A stretch of 64,000 bases of DNA, from positions 248,001 through 312,000 of the forward strand of contig NZ_DS996810.1 in NCBI RefSeq assembly GCF_000156235.1, given 5' to 3'. Shown one piece after another: positions 51,929-60,628 of the stretch. The notes under the pieces were generated by a model that saw only the letters and a list, made by a program, of their open reading frames with translations, was not told the origin of the DNA and made no database searches. Numbering within the stretch: position 1 is the first letter of the stretch; every line of letters starts with the position of its first letter. The position numbers were made by a program, and so were the translations under genes. This stretch comes from Pseudovibrio sp000156235 (GTDB taxonomy: Bacteria; Pseudomonadota; Alphaproteobacteria; Rhizobiales; Stappiaceae).

Positions 51929-52027
51929 CAGTTGTAAGCTTAAGGAGAGAAATCGTCTTTGAGGCGAACTGATTGCTCGGCTGCTGAATACCCGGTTAGT
52001 GGGATATTTCGAATTTGCAGAACAAGG

Positions 52028-52642
52028 CTAGTTGATCAGACCCAGAGTGCGGATGTAGCTGGCAAAAGCTGGTTCTGTGGTGAACTGATACGCTGTGAGA
52101 CCGGCTTCGCGGGCGCCTTCCACATTGTCAAGGCGGTCATCCACGAAGAGGCTTTCTTCCGGTTGGAAGCCATATTTCTCGCAGACTGTCAGGTAGATGT
52201 TCGGGTCAGGCTTGCGGGTGCCAAACTCTGCGGAGGCGTGGCCGCGGTCGCCGAAGATTGGCTCCAGTGCTGGAGCGACTTCGTAGAGCGCATCTTTGAG
52301 CATCATGCCGTTGTTGGTCAGCAGGGCGACTTCGTGGTTCTGCTTGATAGCCTCAACGTGAGAGAGCATATCCGGCCACTCGGTCATCATATCGCGGCGA
52401 ATTTTGACCCACGTTTCACGTGAAATAGGATGGCCCAGAAGCTTTTGATACTGCGAGAGATATTCCTCTGGGGTGTTAGGTGTACCTGCCTCGGCTGCAT
52501 TCTCTTCCGGTCCTTTGAAGACGATGGCGTCAATTTCGTCAGCCGGTTTGCCGGTCATTTGTGAGAGGACTCCGAGACGGTAAGGGTGATCGTAATCGTA
52601 AAGGACATTGTCCATATCAAAAATAACAAAGCGAATGGGCAT
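52028..52642 (-). CDS. HAD-superfamily hydrolase
   Basis: A 204-residue HAD-IA enzyme. Motif I is IFDMDNVLYDYD (nucleophile and acid Asp), the Thr of LLTNNG is motif II, TRKPDPNIY contains the motif III Lys, and FVDDRLDNVEGAREAG is motif IV. The substrate is unknown. ATG 52642 is chosen; a frame to 52696 adds residues that lack family match. It lies 83 bases downstream of the GlcG-like gene on the same strand. Confidence 0.9.
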   Translation of the reverse strand: MPIRFVIFDMDNVLYDYDHPYRLGVLSQMTGKPADEIDAIVFKGPEENAAEAGTPNTPEEYLSQYQKLLGHPISRETWVKIRRDMMTEWPDMLSHVEAIKQNHEVALLTNNGMMLKDALYEVAPALEPIFGDRGHASAEFGTRKPDPNIYLTVCEKYGFQPEESLFVDDRLDNVEGAREAGLTAYQFTTEPAFASYIRTLGLIN

Positions 52643-52725
52643 GGGAACCAACCTGAAAAGAAGTGAACCTAAGAGCGTGGGCAGTTGCCGGGGCAATATA
52701 ATCCAGCAACTGCGGTAATGTTGTG

Positions 52726-53157
52726 TCAGCCTGCGTCGGCGGTGAAGCCTGCTGCTTCGATGCCTGCAATGGCTGATGCTTCGTCGTTTTCGGAAGTGTC
52801 GCCGGTGATGCCAACTGCGCCGAGGATGTCGCCTTCAGCATTGCGCACCAGCACGCCGCCTGGGACAGGCACAATGCCGCCGCCTGCTACGCCGTTGAGG
52901 GCCTGCACAAAGTGAGGGCGGCTCTGGGCGTTTTCGTTGAGCCAACGAGACCCTGCACCAACAGCAACTGCGCCGTAGGCTTTGCCCATTGCGATTTGTG
53001 GACGCAAAATGGATGAACCATCCTGACGTTCGAGAGCAACCAGATGGCCGCCAGCATCCAGTACAGCGACGGTGAGAGGTTTGAGGCCAAGCTCACTTCC
53101 TTTTGTCTGCGCTGCGGAGATGATTGTGCGGGCATGCTCAAGATTGAATTGCGTCAT
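52726..53157 (-). CDS. GlcG/HbpS family protein
   Basis: A 143-residue protein of the GlcG/HbpS (DUF336) fold. The conserved stretches are VAVLDAGGHLVALERQDGSSILRPQIAMGKAYGAV and the glycine-rich GVAGGGIVPVPGGVLVRNAEGDILGAVGITG. HbpS binds heme in Streptomyces, and GlcG sits in glycolate operons elsewhere. No glycolate oxidase genes are adjacent, so the function is open. It has no signal peptide. Confidence 0.92.
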   Translation of the reverse strand: MTQFNLEHARTIISAAQTKGSELGLKPLTVAVLDAGGHLVALERQDGSSILRPQIAMGKAYGAVAVGAGSRWLNENAQSRPHFVQALNGVAGGGIVPVPGGVLVRNAEGDILGAVGITGDTSENDEASAIAGIEAAGFTADAG

Positions 53158-53273
53158 AAGTATTTCCTGATAGTTTTTGCTGAATCACCCTGTTTTAGCA
53201 GAGGATGATGATGCGGGGTATTCTTCGTTGGAGGAGCGGAAATACTCTGCCAAAATACAAAGAGGGATTTTTC

Positions 53274-54872
53274 GTGTTTAGAGATTTTCATGCTCCAGGT
53301 CGCTCTGCTGTTTATGCTCCGCATGCAATGGCAGCGACATCCCATCCATTGGCTACCAATGCAGCGCTCGAAATTTTAAGGGAGGGCGGCACTGCTGCTG
53401 ATGCTGCGGTTGCTGCGATGGCAGTGTATGCTGTGGCTGAGCCGCATATGACAGGTATTGGCGGTGATTGCTTTGCCATTGTCGCGCAGCCGGATGGAAC
53501 GCTGTCGGGCATGAACTCTTCTGGCCGTGCTCCTAAAAACGTAAGTGCTGACAAGCTGATAGCGGATGGTCTGCTGGATATTGAGCCGCATTCTGTCCAT
53601 GCCATCACCGTTCCTGGCGCTCTGCGTGGCTGGGAGAAGATGCTCAAGGATCACGGCAAGTTTTCCTTTGAGCAAGTGCTTCAGCGCGCCATTGGTTATG
53701 CGCGTGACGGATATGCCGTCAGCCCACGTGCGGCCTTTGATTGGAAAGAGGCAGTTGATTTTCTCAAACGCGATGAAGGTGCAACGGAGCTGTTCCTGAA
53801 GGATGGACGTGCCCCTGTTGCTGGTGAGGTGATGCGGAACCCGCAACTGGCAGAAACGCTGGAAGCAATCGCCAAAGGTGGTGCAGATGCGTTCTATCAT
53901 GGGCCGATTGCTGAAGAGATTGCAGCAGTTGTGCAATCCAAGGGCGGATATCTGACCGCTGAAGACCTTGCTGCACATGAAGCTGTAGACCTGATGCTGG
54001 TGACAACGGACTACCGTGGAGTAACGGTGGCTGAATTGCCGCCGAACGGGCAGGGCATCATCGCGCTTGTTATGCTGGAGCTGATGAAGCGGTTTGACTG
54101 GGCTGACCTGGATCCTATGGGGCCAGAGCGCTTCCATCTTCAGATGGAGATCGCCAAGCTTGCTTACTCAGGCCGGGATCGTTTTCTGGCTGATCCGGAG
54201 TTCATGGAGCATGATCCGCAGGCCTTCCTTGATCCTGATTACATTGATAGTTTGGCAAAACTCATCCGCACGGATGCTGTCTTGCCGCGTCAGCCTGAAG
54301 ACGTGCTCTCACCAAAGTCCGATACGGTTTATCTGAGTGTGGTTGATGAGAATGGTCTGGCCGTTTCCTTCATCAACTCCATCTATCACGGGTTTGGTTC
54401 TGGCATTGCTGCGCCAAAGTCTGGTGTTCTGCTTCAGAACCGCGGGGCATGCTTCACGTTGGAAGCGGATCATCCCAACCAGATTGCTGGTGGCAAGCGG
54501 CCAATGCACACCATCATTCCGGCCATGGCGCTGAAAGATGGACTGCCTTACATGAGCTTTGGCGTGATGGGGGGCGGCTATCAGCCATGCGGCCATGCCC
54601 ACGTGCTTTCCAACCATCTGGACTACGGCATGAACATGCAGGAAGCGATTGATTGTCCGCGTATGTTTATCGACGAGAAGTCCCTGTCATTGCAGGCGGA
54701 AACCAGTGTTCCGGCGGAAACTGTCGAAGCCCTGAAAGCGCTGGGTCATGAGGTAACTATCGTAGCCTCTCCAATCGGCGGCGGTCAGGCCATCATGTTC
54801 GACCGCGCCAATGGCGGCGGTCTGATTGGTGGCTCCGATCCCCGCAAAGACGGCTGCGCGCTGGGCTATTAA
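53274..54872 (+). CDS. Gamma-glutamyltransferase family protein
   Basis: A 532-residue member of the Ntn-hydrolase gamma-glutamyltransferase family, which matures by self-cleavage before a threonine. The cleavage threonine is Thr351 in SPKSDTVYLSVVDENGLAVS, and NSIYHGFGSGIAAPKSGVLLQNRG follows. FAIVAQPDG and GALRGWEKML are N-terminal family blocks. GTG 53274 follows GAGGGA and matches the usual RDFHAPGRS start; ATGs from 53205 would add 23 residues. No signal peptide is seen, so the enzyme is probably cytoplasmic. It could cleave glutathione conjugates or act as an acylase. Confidence 0.92.
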   Translation: MFRDFHAPGRSAVYAPHAMAATSHPLATNAALEILREGGTAADAAVAAMAVYAVAEPHMTGIGGDCFAIVAQPDGTLSGMNSSGRAPKNVSADKLIADGLLDIEPHSVHAITVPGALRGWEKMLKDHGKFSFEQVLQRAIGYARDGYAVSPRAAFDWKEAVDFLKRDEGATELFLKDGRAPVAGEVMRNPQLAETLEAIAKGGADAFYHGPIAEEIAAVVQSKGGYLTAEDLAAHEAVDLMLVTTDYRGVTVAELPPNGQGIIALVMLELMKRFDWADLDPMGPERFHLQMEIAKLAYSGRDRFLADPEFMEHDPQAFLDPDYIDSLAKLIRTDAVLPRQPEDVLSPKSDTVYLSVVDENGLAVSFINSIYHGFGSGIAAPKSGVLLQNRGACFTLEADHPNQIAGGKRPMHTIIPAMALKDGLPYMSFGVMGGGYQPCGHAHVLSNHLDYGMNMQEAIDCPRMFIDEKSLSLQAETSVPAETVEALKALGHEVTIVASPIGGGQAIMFDRANGGGLIGGSDPRKDGCALGY

Positions 54873-54916
54873 GCGCAGGTGTTTAATTGGGGTAGGCGAT
54901 AACGGTACCTTTTGGC

Positions 54917-54955
54917 GTCATCCCGGGCGAAGCGTAGCGTAAACCCGGGACCCAT
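54917..54955. repeat. REP-like palindrome
   Basis: TCCCGGG (54921-54927) pairs with CCCGGGA (54944-54950) around a short GCGAAGCGTAGCG spacer. This is a common alphaproteobacterial intergenic repeat, followed by CCCAT. It lies in a 725-bp gap (54873-55597) that is filled with repeats and has no supported gene. Confidence 0.7.
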
Positions 54956-55012
54956 ACTCCCGGTGCCGGAGATTGGTCGAATACCTTAGTTAAATGGCAG
55001 GGTTAGGGGGTA

Positions 55013-55040
55013 TGGATCCCGGCTCGGGGGCCGGGATGAC
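55013..55040 (+). repeat. Palindromic repeat, copy 3
   Basis: Identical over 28 bases to the repeats at 13978-14006 and 15480-15508. It lies 21 bases from the edge of the long element copy B. Confidence 0.85.
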
Positions 55041-55060
55041 ACCGGCGCGAATGGCGGATC

Positions 55061-55543
55061 TCAAAAAACTTATCCCCCTTGCTTGAAAGTCTGCCCATAC
55101 TAAACGCATGCCTACGTAACGGGCTGCTGGCGGAGCGACCGTCAGTGTGTCGTAGGCTGGGCGGGGCTATCGGAAGAGGTAACGCAGCTTTCGGTGGTCC
55201 GGTGAACCGAACTTCAAACGTGGCCGCATGGTTTGAGGGGAAGGGCCCAGGACTATAGGGTATCACGCGGTGATGGATACACGAGCACCGGCAAGGAGAC
55301 TTGCTTTTGCAAATGTGTCTGTCAGAGACGGAGGAACTGTTTGGGCAGGGAAACCTGACTGGATAAGCCACTGTCTTTCCGGGAAACCGGCTATCGTGCC
55401 TTATAGGCAAAAGAGGCGACGTTGTTCATCAAAAGAAAGCCCGGGCAAGGCGTGTAGCCAATGCCGAAGACTCATTACTAACAAATAGCGCAGGTATTGC
55501 CTGCCGCCTTGCTCATCCCGATTAACTCGGGAACTCCAGCTTC
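55061..55543 (-). repeat. Dispersed structured element, copy B (inverse orientation)
   Basis: The reverse complement of this block aligns with 8821-9270 from end to end. Helix arms GCCTACG (55110-55116) and CGTAGGC (55151-55157) correspond to GCCCACG/CGTGGGC of copy A. TCAAAC (55214-55219) and GTTTGA (55231-55236) correspond to TCAGGC/GCCTGA. In both cases the bases differ but the pairing is kept. The 5' end (minus strand) carries a CCCGA-TCGGG hairpin where copy A has CTCCC-GGGAG. No ORF is shared between the copies. A small region to 55597 follows without features. Confidence 0.8.
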
Positions 55544-55597
55544 ACCACTGCATGGAAGGCCATGTGGTGCTGTTGGTGTTTGTGAAGTGGTATCAGC

Positions 55598-56008
55598 TTA
55601 CGCGTTGTATTCGATGATGCGGCCTTCGCCGATGAGGCGGGGGGCTTTTTCGGTGGTGGTGTAGCTGATGGCGCCTTCCTGGGGTTCTACGCGGCGGCGT
55701 TCGCGCAGGTGGGCGGCGTTTTCTTTGATGCCAATGAGGTGGGCGAGAAAAGCGGAGTTGCAGCGGAAAACGTTGATGCGCTTTGGCAGATCGTAGAACT
55801 GTGCGTCGTTATCGGGGGGCGTGTGTGGGCTGGTAACATCTTCAGCGGTTTGCAGCTCTTTGCCTGCTTTGCCGTAGGTGTTTCGTCTTGAGACGTTTTC
55901 TGCCCGCTGCTCGGTGATTTTGGCGTGACGGCGGGAACCGATGTCGCGATAGCGACGATCAGTGTCTGTTCCAGTGTTAATCGCTTTTCCAGTGCGGGTG
56001 ACACGCAT
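55598..56008 (-). CDS. Basic protein of unknown function
   Basis: Not recognised. A 136-residue, strongly basic and Arg-rich protein (RRYRDIGSRRHAKITEQRAENVSRRNTYG) without membrane segment or signal peptide. The middle is Pro/Thr/Asp-rich, and a C-terminal helix (RINVFRCNSAFLAHLIGIKENAAHLRERRR) looks conserved in character. A good GGGGGAG box precedes the ATG at 56008. It stands alone between the repeat-filled gap and yigZ. It might bind nucleic acid, judged only from its charge. Confidence 0.6.
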   Translation of the reverse strand: MRVTRTGKAINTGTDTDRRYRDIGSRRHAKITEQRAENVSRRNTYGKAGKELQTAEDVTSPHTPPDNDAQFYDLPKRINVFRCNSAFLAHLIGIKENAAHLRERRRVEPQEGAISYTTTEKAPRLIGEGRIIEYNA

Positions 56009-56166
56009 GACTTCACTCCCCCGACTGTCTCAAAATGAGACGAATGCCGTTTCCTGACATTCACATCGCAAGGCGCGTGCCAACGCTTAAGTTTTTATTA
56101 GGATTTTAATTATCTGGCTGCAGGAGAAGAGGTTAAGAGAGCTGAAAGTTTTATAACAGCAGTGGG

Positions 56167-56715
56167 TTAGATCTGATCGACCTGGTCTTCAGGCCCGCTC
56201 ACCAGAAGGGTCACACCGTCTTCTGTGAAGGTGCGCTCGAGGATTTCCAGCTGTAGCAGAATGACCTGGCGTTCCAGTTCGGCACTGCTGGCGAAGCTTG
56301 CGGAGACTGAGCGGGTTTTGGTGCGCAGCCATGGCACAAGCTCAGCTTCCTGAATAGCGAGGTTTGAGGCACCGGAGTAAGCCCGTGCCAGACCACCAGT
56401 CCCCAGCTTGGTGCCGCCGAAGTAACGCACGATGATGACGCCCACATCGACAAGATCTGCGCCGATGAGGGTTTTCAGCGTCGGCATGCCGGAGGTGCCG
56501 GCAGGTTCGCCGTCGTCTTTGCCGCCTTCATCGATGCGCCCTTCCGGCAGCATGCGGCGGAAGGCGGTGACGTGGTGATTGGCTTTTTTGTGCTCATCCC
56601 GTAGCTGCGCGAGGCGCTCAGCAAAGTCAGCATGCGGAAGCAGAAAGGCGAGGAAGCGAGACTTCTTCTCCTCCAGCTCTGCATAAAACTCGCGCTCTAC
56701 GGTGAAGAGAGGCAT
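56167..56715 (-). CDS. IMPACT/YigZ family protein
   Basis: A 182-residue YigZ-like protein. The N-terminal UPF0029 domain carries the diagnostic DDGEPAGTSGMPTLKTL and VGVIIVRYFGGTKLGTGGLARAYSGA. A shorter ferredoxin-like C-terminal domain follows. The eukaryotic homologue IMPACT regulates Gcn2; the bacterial role is unknown. It lies five bases downstream of the dCTP deaminase stop codon and is probably translated from the same transcript. Confidence 0.92.
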   Translation of the reverse strand: MPLFTVEREFYAELEEKKSRFLAFLLPHADFAERLAQLRDEHKKANHHVTAFRRMLPEGRIDEGGKDDGEPAGTSGMPTLKTLIGADLVDVGVIIVRYFGGTKLGTGGLARAYSGASNLAIQEAELVPWLRTKTRSVSASFASSAELERQVILLQLEILERTFTEDGVTLLVSGPEDQVDQI

Positions 56716-56720
56716 GGATC

Positions 56721-57827
56721 TTATGCCTCTTCTGCCTGTGTCGCTCTGAAGTGCTTGGACAGCTTGAGAGCCTGACCCTGATAGTTGGAGCCGATGCCTT
56801 CGCCGTAGAGGGTTTCCGGCACTTCCTGCATGTGTTCATAGACGAGACGGCCAACGGTCTGGCCATGTTCGACGATGAACGGCACGTCATGTGAGCGGAC
56901 TTCCAGAACGGCGCGGGAGCCGGTGCCGCCTACGGTGGAGTGACCGAAGCCGGGATCGAAGAAACCTGCGTAGTGGACGCGGAACTCACCGACGAGCGGG
57001 TCAAACGGCACCATCTCTGCGGCGTAGTTTGGCGGGACGTGAACAGCTTCCTGCGAGACGAGAATGTAGAACTCGTTTGGATCAAGGATCAGGGTTGCGT
57101 CACCGCGATTGTAGATTGGCTCCCAGAAGTCTGCCGGGTCCTGAGCATCCTTGCGGTCCACGTCGATCACACCGGTGTGGCGTTTGGCGCGGTAGCCGAT
57201 GAGGCTGTCTTTGCCGTTGCCTTTCAGGTCAATAGAGACCTGAACGCCGTTGCTGATGGCGTGCTCATCATTGCCGCCGGAGACAAGGGTGTGCTCCTTG
57301 TGGATGTGCAGCAGGTGTTCATCCGGAATGAAGCCACCGCCATTGCGGAAGCGGATCTGGCACAAACGAGAGCCTTCGCGGACCAGAACCGGGAAGGTCT
57401 TTGGCGAAATCTCTGCGTAGAGTGGGCCGTTGTATCCAGCCTCAACGCGGTCGAAGGCTTTGCCCTGATCGGTGATGACACGGGTGAAAACGTCGATGCG
57501 GCCCGTGGAGCTCTTCGGGTTTGCTGTGGCGGACAGGTCGTCCGGCAGGTTGAGAGCTTCCTGAAGTTGGACGATGTAAACGCAGTTGGTTTCCAGAACG
57601 GCGCTTTTGCTGAGGTCGATTTCGTGCAGGATCAGCTTGTCCAGCTTCTCTTCAACCCTGGCATCCGGGCCGGGCAGGAAGGAGGCACGGACACGCCACG
57701 CTTTTGCGCCCAGTCTCAGGTCGAGGCTCGCTGGCTGAATCTGGTCCCCGTCAGGCGCTCTGTCTGCTTTAATTGCATTGTTGGCAAACATAGCTTCAAT
57801 CGCTTTTGCCGGAAGAATGCCTGTCAT
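56721..57827 (-). CDS. 2'-deoxycytidine 5'-triphosphate deaminase, two-domain type
   Basis: A 368-residue dCTP deaminase of the long (two DCD-like domain) class. It makes dUTP from dCTP for thymidylate synthesis. ATANPKSSTGRIDVFTRVI is the classical dCTP deaminase motif of the N-terminal domain, and YAGFFDPGFG in the C-terminal half repeats the dUTPase-like strand pattern. It is about twice the length of E. coli Dcd. ATG 57827 is preferred; nine codons upstream do not match the family. Confidence 0.9.
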   Translation of the reverse strand: MTGILPAKAIEAMFANNAIKADRAPDGDQIQPASLDLRLGAKAWRVRASFLPGPDARVEEKLDKLILHEIDLSKSAVLETNCVYIVQLQEALNLPDDLSATANPKSSTGRIDVFTRVITDQGKAFDRVEAGYNGPLYAEISPKTFPVLVREGSRLCQIRFRNGGGFIPDEHLLHIHKEHTLVSGGNDEHAISNGVQVSIDLKGNGKDSLIGYRAKRHTGVIDVDRKDAQDPADFWEPIYNRGDATLILDPNEFYILVSQEAVHVPPNYAAEMVPFDPLVGEFRVHYAGFFDPGFGHSTVGGTGSRAVLEVRSHDVPFIVEHGQTVGRLVYEHMQEVPETLYGEGIGSNYQGQALKLSKHFRATQAEEA

Positions 57828-57959
57828 TGTTGGTCCCGCCCCACTCGTACTCAAATCGTTCTGACACTGATTAACGTAAGTTTGATCCTACGCCAAGTCT
57901 GCAACCAGAGCTGATTGATTGACCCTATGGAATTTTCGCGGTAAAACCGCTGCCTATTC

Positions 57960-58011
57960 CGTGGTGATTTGGTCGACCGGCTTGCAACCACGTTAAACAA
58001 GTAGCTAAAGG
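57960..58011 (+). ncRNA. SAM-II riboswitch
   Basis: The plus strand carries the SAM-II core. P1 is CGTGGT (57960-57965) paired with ACCACG (57987-57992). The conserved TGATTTGG and CGACCGGCTTGC stretches lie between them, and GTTAAACAAGTAGCTAAAG follows; CTTG (57981-57984) can pair with CAAG (57998-58001) in the pseudoknot. SAM-II controls methionine genes in alphaproteobacteria. It is 85 bases upstream of metZ, with an intrinsic terminator between, so SAM binding should switch off transcription. Confidence 0.93.
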
Positions 58012-58029
58012 GTCGGGTTCTTGTATAGA

Positions 58030-58052
58030 CCTCGGCCCGCGCCGGGGTTTTT
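58030..58052 (+). terminator. Intrinsic terminator of SAM-II leader
   Basis: CCTCGGC (58030-58036) pairs with GCCGGGG (58041-58047), including one G-U, and is followed by TTTTTAA. It lies between the riboswitch and the metZ start and is the likely expression platform. Confidence 0.75.
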
Positions 58053-58095
58053 AAATGAAGGGGTAGAGCAATATCTCTTCGGGCAGGAATGAGCG

Positions 58096-59286
58096 ATGAC
58101 AGACGCAAAGAACTGGAAGCCAGCAACTCGGCTTGTTCATGGAGGCACAACGCGCTCCAGCTTTGGTGAAACATCCGAAGCTATCTTCCTTACACAAGGG
58201 TATGTTTACGACAGCTCAGAAGCGGCAGAAGCACGCTTTCTTGGCGAGAATCCGGGCTATATTTATTCCCGGTATGCAAACCCGACTGTTGGAATGTTCG
58301 AGCAGCGAATGTGTGAGCTGGAAGGCGCTGAGGCCGCACGCGGCACTGCTTCCGGTATGGCGGCTGTTAATTCTGCGATCATGGCCTGCGTGAAAGCGGG
58401 CGATCACGTGATTGCACCAAAGGCGCTGTTTGGCTCCTGCCGCTACATCATCGAAAAGCTGCTGCCACGCTACGGTGTGGAATCCACACTGATTGATGGC
58501 ACCGACATTGAGCAATGGAAAGCTGCGGTTCGTCCGAACACGACAGCAGCGTTTCTTGAGAGCCCAACCAACCCGACACTGGAAGTGATCGATATTCCGG
58601 CTGTGGCGGATATTATTCACGAAGCGGGTGGACGGCTTATTGTAGACAACGTGTTCGCAACTGCTATTTGGCAGAGCCCGCTGGAGTTGGGTGCGGATGT
58701 GGTGATCTATTCTGCCACCAAGCACATTGACGGTCAGGGACGATGTCTGGGCGGTATCGTGCTTTCCGATGAGAAGTGGATCGTGGAAGAGTTCCATGAC
58801 CCGTTCAAGCATACCGGTCCTGCAATGAGCCCGTTCAATGCATGGGTTCTGCTGAAAGGTCTGGAGACGCTGTCCCTGCGCGTGGAGCGTCAGACTGCGA
58901 CTGCGGGTAAACTGGCGGAGTTCCTTGCGGATCATTCTGCTGTGTCTCGCCTGATCTATCCGGGCCGTGCGGATCACCCGCAGGCAGATATTGTGGCGAA
59001 GCAGATGCGTGGTGGGTCCACCATGCTGGCGTTTGATCTGGCAGGCGGCAAGGAGGCTGCGTTCAAGTTCTCCAACGCGCTGGACATTGTCAGCCTCTCC
59101 AACAACCTGGGTGATGCGAAGAGCCTGATTACCCATCCGGCGACTACAACGCACCAGAGTGTTGCAGAAGATGCGCGTCTGGAGCTAGGCATCACAGACA
59201 AGACGCTTCGTCTTTCTGTTGGTCTGGAAGATCCAGATGATCTGCTGGAAGATGTTGCTCGTGCGCTGGAAAGCTTAAAGGGCTAA
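58096..59286 (+). CDS. metZ: O-succinylhomoserine sulfhydrylase MetZ
   Basis: A 396-residue PLP enzyme that makes homocysteine directly from O-succinylhomoserine and sulfide. The PLP lysine is in YSATKHIDGQGRCLGG; MSPFNAWVLLKGLETLSLR and SLGDA-like SNNLGDAKSLITHPATTTHQS are Cys/Met-metabolism family blocks. YIYSRYANPTVGMFEQ is near residue 60. ATG 58096 follows AGGA. It is controlled by the SAM-II riboswitch upstream, fitting the methionine pathway, and is closed by its own terminator. Confidence 0.95.
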   Translation: MTDAKNWKPATRLVHGGTTRSSFGETSEAIFLTQGYVYDSSEAAEARFLGENPGYIYSRYANPTVGMFEQRMCELEGAEAARGTASGMAAVNSAIMACVKAGDHVIAPKALFGSCRYIIEKLLPRYGVESTLIDGTDIEQWKAAVRPNTTAAFLESPTNPTLEVIDIPAVADIIHEAGGRLIVDNVFATAIWQSPLELGADVVIYSATKHIDGQGRCLGGIVLSDEKWIVEEFHDPFKHTGPAMSPFNAWVLLKGLETLSLRVERQTATAGKLAEFLADHSAVSRLIYPGRADHPQADIVAKQMRGGSTMLAFDLAGGKEAAFKFSNALDIVSLSNNLGDAKSLITHPATTTHQSVAEDARLELGITDKTLRLSVGLEDPDDLLEDVARALESLKG

Positions 59287-59323
59287 CAGACCGCTTAAGA
59301 GCAAATTTTGCTTCTGAATTTAG

Positions 59324-59352
59324 AAAGGGTGCCTGAATTGGTGCCCTTTTTT
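59324..59352 (+). terminator. Intrinsic terminator of metZ
   Basis: AAAGGGTGCC (59324-59333) pairs with GGTGCCCTTT (59340-59349), with two wobble pairs, and is followed by T-residues. Confidence 0.8.
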
Positions 59353-59395
59353 GCTTTCAGGCTTTGGGTGCTGCTCCTCTGCCTGTGAGAGAACC

Positions 59396-60625
59396 ATGCT
59401 CAACTCCGTTGTCGTGTTTGTTGTCATGCTGCTTGGAATGCTGGTGCTGTTCTCGTATCGCGTTCGGGTCTCGGAAAAATGGCAGGCAACCGTCACACCG
59501 CTGGCTTCGATTATCGGGAGTGGTTTTTTGGTCTCTGTGCCGATTATCGCCAAGGAGATTGGACACTGGGCGATTATCGGCATAAGTGGGCTCATTCTGG
59601 CGGCGTATTGCGTAGGAGCGGTGATCCGGTTCAACATTCTGCACACCGAGCAGATTGTGGAGCAGCAGCAACAGGAAGGGCGTATTCGACTGACCACGTC
59701 TCTGGAGAAGCTTTCACAGCTAACTCTGGCGTTCGCCTATTTCATCTCGATTGCCTACTACCTTGTGCTGCTTGGGAACTTCCTGCTCAAGGGTTTTGGG
59801 TATGAACATCGGGAGATAGCCAACTGGATCGGAACTGTGCTGACGGTCTTCATCGGGTTGGTGGGCTTCTCCGGCGGTTTGCATCTGGTGGAGCGGGTGG
59901 AGAAATATGCGGTTTCGCTGAACCTGACGGTGATCTTCGGTTTGCTGGTGGGGCTGCTGTTTTACAATGGTGAGCTTGCTTTTAGTGGGCAGTGGGAAGT
60001 GAGGGATGGTCTGAAGGCTGTTGGGCTGGAGAAGGTTCAGATTATGCTGGGTCTGCTGATTGTGGTGCAGGGGTTTGAGACCTCGAAGTTCATCGGTGAT
60101 GAATACTCACCCAAGATGCGTGCTGAGACGATGAGGAATGCGCAGCTGTACTCCGCTGTGATTTACCTCTGCTTCTTCGCGTTGCTGACGGTTCTGTTTC
60201 CGCTTTTGAAGCATGATGAGAGCGTATCGGGGATCATCACGCTGGTGGGGCATGTGGCGATTGTGTTGCCGTTGCTGCTGACACTGGGAGCAGTTGCCAG
60301 CCAGTTTGGGGCTTCTGTTGCGGATTCCATTGGCTCAGCTGGTTTGTTGGAGGATGTAACCAACAGGCGGGTGAAGATAAGACATGCCTATCCGTTTATC
60401 ACTTTCGTATCTGTTACCCTCATCTGGAGCACTGATATCCTGCATATCATCACTCTGTCTTCCAGAGCCTTTGCGTTGTTCTATATGCTTCAGTGCTGTG
60501 TGGCTCTGACAGCGCTTTGGCAACTGAAGGGGATGCGAAACCGGGTAGGAATGTTCTGGTTTACGGGCGCAACTGGTTTGTTATGTGCCCTGGTGGTTCT
60601 CTTCGGTATTCCGTCAGGGGCTTGA
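59396..60625 (+). CDS. APC-superfamily-like membrane transporter
   Basis: A 409-residue polytopic protein with about eleven hydrophobic helices, not matched to a named family with certainty. The first helices contain ASIIGSGFLVSVPI, similar to the unwound helix 1 of LeuT-fold transporters. Near residue 235 the segment GFETSKFIGDEYSPKMRAETMRNA follows the APC pattern in which Glu and the E/D-containing loop precede helix 7. No partner subunit is nearby. The substrate is unknown. ATG 59396 is preferred over 59351, which would put non-conserved cysteines in front. Confidence 0.6.
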   Translation: MLNSVVVFVVMLLGMLVLFSYRVRVSEKWQATVTPLASIIGSGFLVSVPIIAKEIGHWAIIGISGLILAAYCVGAVIRFNILHTEQIVEQQQQEGRIRLTTSLEKLSQLTLAFAYFISIAYYLVLLGNFLLKGFGYEHREIANWIGTVLTVFIGLVGFSGGLHLVERVEKYAVSLNLTVIFGLLVGLLFYNGELAFSGQWEVRDGLKAVGLEKVQIMLGLLIVVQGFETSKFIGDEYSPKMRAETMRNAQLYSAVIYLCFFALLTVLFPLLKHDESVSGIITLVGHVAIVLPLLLTLGAVASQFGASVADSIGSAGLLEDVTNRRVKIRHAYPFITFVSVTLIWSTDILHIITLSSRAFALFYMLQCCVALTALWQLKGMRNRVGMFWFTGATGLLCALVVLFGIPSGA

Positions 60626-60628
60626 GTA

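Noticed and set aside
58216..59154. 312-codon minus-strand frame opposite metZ
   Set aside because: Antisense shadow of metZ with Arg/His-rich composition and no start signal.
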